Assembly (NCBI GenBank): GCA_016932295.1
Contig: JAFGDC010000565.1
Location: forward strand, 1-6,323
Length of the DNA stretch: 6,323 nt
Direction: 5' to 3'
From: a candidate division CSSED10-310 bacterium
Lineage (GTDB): Bacteria; CSSED10-310; JAFGDC01
Notes under the pieces: generated by a model
Told to the model about the DNA's origin: nothing
Database searches by the model: none
Seen by the model: the letters and a program-made list of their open reading frames with translations, nothing else
Shown: positions 5,177-6,323 of the stretch, piece after piece
Layout: the number at the start of each line of letters is the position of its first letter
Numbering within the stretch: position 1 is the stretch's first letter
Position numbers and translations under genes: made by a program

Positions 5177-6323
5177 TATCAACTAACGGGCGGGGTATTC
5201 TGAGCCTCGCCCTTTTTTTCTTGATTGTTTTCTTGATTGCAACGGGAGCCGAATCCGTCGAGGAGCGGCATCTCGGACCGCCGGGCGGTAACATCTCGGC
5301 CGTGTGCCACCTGGGCTACGGCGCTCTGGTCGCCGGCACCATCGACGGCAGGTTGTTCTATTCCGCCGATCGCGCCGGCGTGTGGGTGGACGTCACACCC
5401 CACTGCATCCATCCCGACAGTCGAATCGAACAGATCCAACTCCATGCGCCAACCGGTGACCTCTACATCGCTGCACGGAACATGAAACACGGCTTTGTGA
5501 TCCGCGCCGTCCGCCACCCTGCCGGCACCGCCTTGTTCAAATGGCAGACCATGCTGGTGGGTCTGCCGGTGCGTTCGGTTGCGGTCAGTGACACCATTCC
5601 GCCAAGACTCTACGTGGGTACCGACGACCGGCTCTTCTATTCTGTTGATGGCGGTGAACATTGGGATATCACCACGTTCGATTTTCCCGATCCACAGATA
5701 GAATCGGTGCTCATCGATCCGGACGATCCCCAGGTCGTGTATGCGGGGACCTGGCAACGGGCATTCAAAAGCTGTGATGGCGGGCGGAAATGGCGGCCCG
5801 TGCATACTGGTATGGCATCCGACAGTGATGTCTTCTCCCTGCTATTCGATCATGACCACCGCCTGTTCGCAGGAACGTGCGGTTGGGCCTATATGAGCCT
5901 CGATTCCGGTGCATCCTGGCGCAGAATAAAAAGTGGCCTGGGAGGGAAGAGGATTCATGTGTTGCGCCTGGACGCCGAAGGGCGCGTGTTGGCAGGTACG
6001 GATAACGGTCTGTTCCGCTTCCAACATGAGCGCGAGCAATGGACGGAATTGATTCCAGGCCTGGTTATCTACGATATCGCAGTCGATGATGAAGGATCGG
6101 CATTCTGCGCCACCGACGGCAGCGGCGTCGTACGCCTGACTGGAGATGGCGCCTGGAGCACCGCCAATGCCGGGTTGGTCGCCACCTCGGTCCTCAGCGT
6201 ACGGCATCAGGGTGACGCCATCCTCGCCGGACTGGCCGGCCAGGGTGCCGGCGGTGGCTTGTGGCGCCTGGAACATACTTGGTGCCAGGTTCCTCTTCCG
6301 ACGACTGGAGTCGATGTCACTGA
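5173..6323 (+). CDS. Exported Asp-box (BNR-type) beta-propeller protein, 3' end outside the window
   Basis: The frame is open for 383 codons to the window edge with no stop, so the protein is truncated here. Residues 1-26 form a signal peptide (MISTNGR, then a long Leu/Phe/Ile core, then A-T-G-A), which supports the ATG at 5173 although GAGGA abuts it without useful spacing. The mature part is a series of propeller blades built on hydrophobic-x-A-G-T-x-x-G...S-x-D-x-G-x-x-W. Clear Asp-boxes are at 157-164, 200-207 and 242-249; degenerate ones are at 64-71, 283-290, 321-328 and 363-370, and a divergent blade is near 97-126. About eight repeats 38-50 residues apart are visible, so the full protein has more than one seven-bladed propeller or a larger one. 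Asp-box propellers occur in sialidases, sortilin/Vps10, GH74 xyloglucanases and Ycf48-like proteins; I see no catalytic signature of any of these, so a binding or scaffolding role is as likely as an enzyme. The start overlaps the previous stop, so translation is probably coupled. Confidence 0.9.
   Translation, partial: MISTNGRGILSLALFFLIVFLIATGAESVEERHLGPPGGNISAVCHLGYGALVAGTIDGRLFYSADRAGVWVDVTPHCIHPDSRIEQIQLHAPTGDLYIAARNMKHGFVIRAVRHPAGTALFKWQTMLVGLPVRSVAVSDTIPPRLYVGTDDRLFYSVDGGEHWDITTFDFPDPQIESVLIDPDDPQVVYAGTWQRAFKSCDGGRKWRPVHTGMASDSDVFSLLFDHDHRLFAGTCGWAYMSLDSGASWRRIKSGLGGKRIHVLRLDAEGRVLAGTDNGLFRFQHEREQWTELIPGLVIYDIAVDDEGSAFCATDGSGVVRLTGDGAWSTANAGLVATSVLSVRHQGDAILAGLAGQGAGGGLWRLEHTWCQVPLPTTGVDVT
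5188..5219 (+). terminator. Intrinsic terminator-like hairpin inside the propeller signal-peptide codons
   Basis: GGGCGGGG (5188-5195) pairs with CCTCGCCC (5205-5212) as an 8-bp stem with one G-U pair, closed over a 9-nt loop, and is followed directly by T7 (5213-5219). It begins 12 nt after the outer-membrane protein gene's stop, where a terminator for that gene would be expected. It also lies within codons 6-16 of the overlapping propeller gene, where the T-run encodes Leu-Phe-Phe of the hydrophobic core. It may act as a partial terminator or attenuator. Confidence 0.65.

Noticed and set aside
5179..5805. 208-codon minus-strand frame opposite the propeller gene (and a second at 5842-6276)
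   Set aside because: Both are antisense shadows of a GC-rich coding frame. The plus strand has a signal peptide and repeated Asp-box blades; the minus translations show no domain.

Overview
The window looks like chromosomal DNA from a Gram-negative bacterium of moderately high GC content. Three of its four genes encode exported proteins with clear signal peptides, and the fourth is anchored to the inner membrane facing the periplasm. One has an outer-membrane beta-barrel and an OmpA-type peptidoglycan-binding domain, so the cell must have an outer membrane. The sulfatase-like subfamily and the PKD-OmpA architecture recall Deltaproteobacteria, Acidobacteria and related phyla, but this is an impression and no taxonomic marker is present. 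I see no tRNA, rRNA, transposase, integrase or CRISPR array.

Layout: 1-335 is an upstream region with short GC-rich direct repeats and a probable extended -10 promoter. It leads into a YceI-family periplasmic protein (336-944, +). A 524-bp gap (945-1468) holds only fragments that may be decayed coding sequence. A membrane-anchored sulfatase-like hydrolase runs leftward (1469-3100, -). A 597-bp divergent intergenic region (3101-3697) holds a good sigma70-type promoter for each direction and two TTGCC/GGCAA palindromes. Rightward lies a two-gene unit. The first gene encodes a tripartite outer-membrane protein (barrel, PKD-like domain, OmpA domain; 3698-5176). The second encodes an exported Asp-box beta-propeller protein that starts inside the stop codon of the first (ATGA, 5173-5176) and runs off the right end of the window with no stop.

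The most interesting local structure is at 5188-5219. A well-formed intrinsic terminator (8-bp stem plus T7) sits 12 nt after the barrel gene's stop, but inside the signal-peptide codons of the overlapping propeller gene. This could make propeller expression depend on ribosomes reinitiating at the overlap. Another point is that the sulfatase-like enzyme has Thr-Thr-Pro-Ser-His where true sulfatases have Cys/Ser-x-Pro-x-Arg, so it probably cannot form formylglycine and may not be a sulfatase.

How the genes work together is inference. The barrel/PKD/OmpA protein would tie the outer membrane to the cell wall, and the co-translated propeller would be an exported partner or ligand-binding protein. 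The YceI protein and the sulfatase-like enzyme share the cell envelope but are separate transcription units. I did not find a clearly new defence or mobile system.
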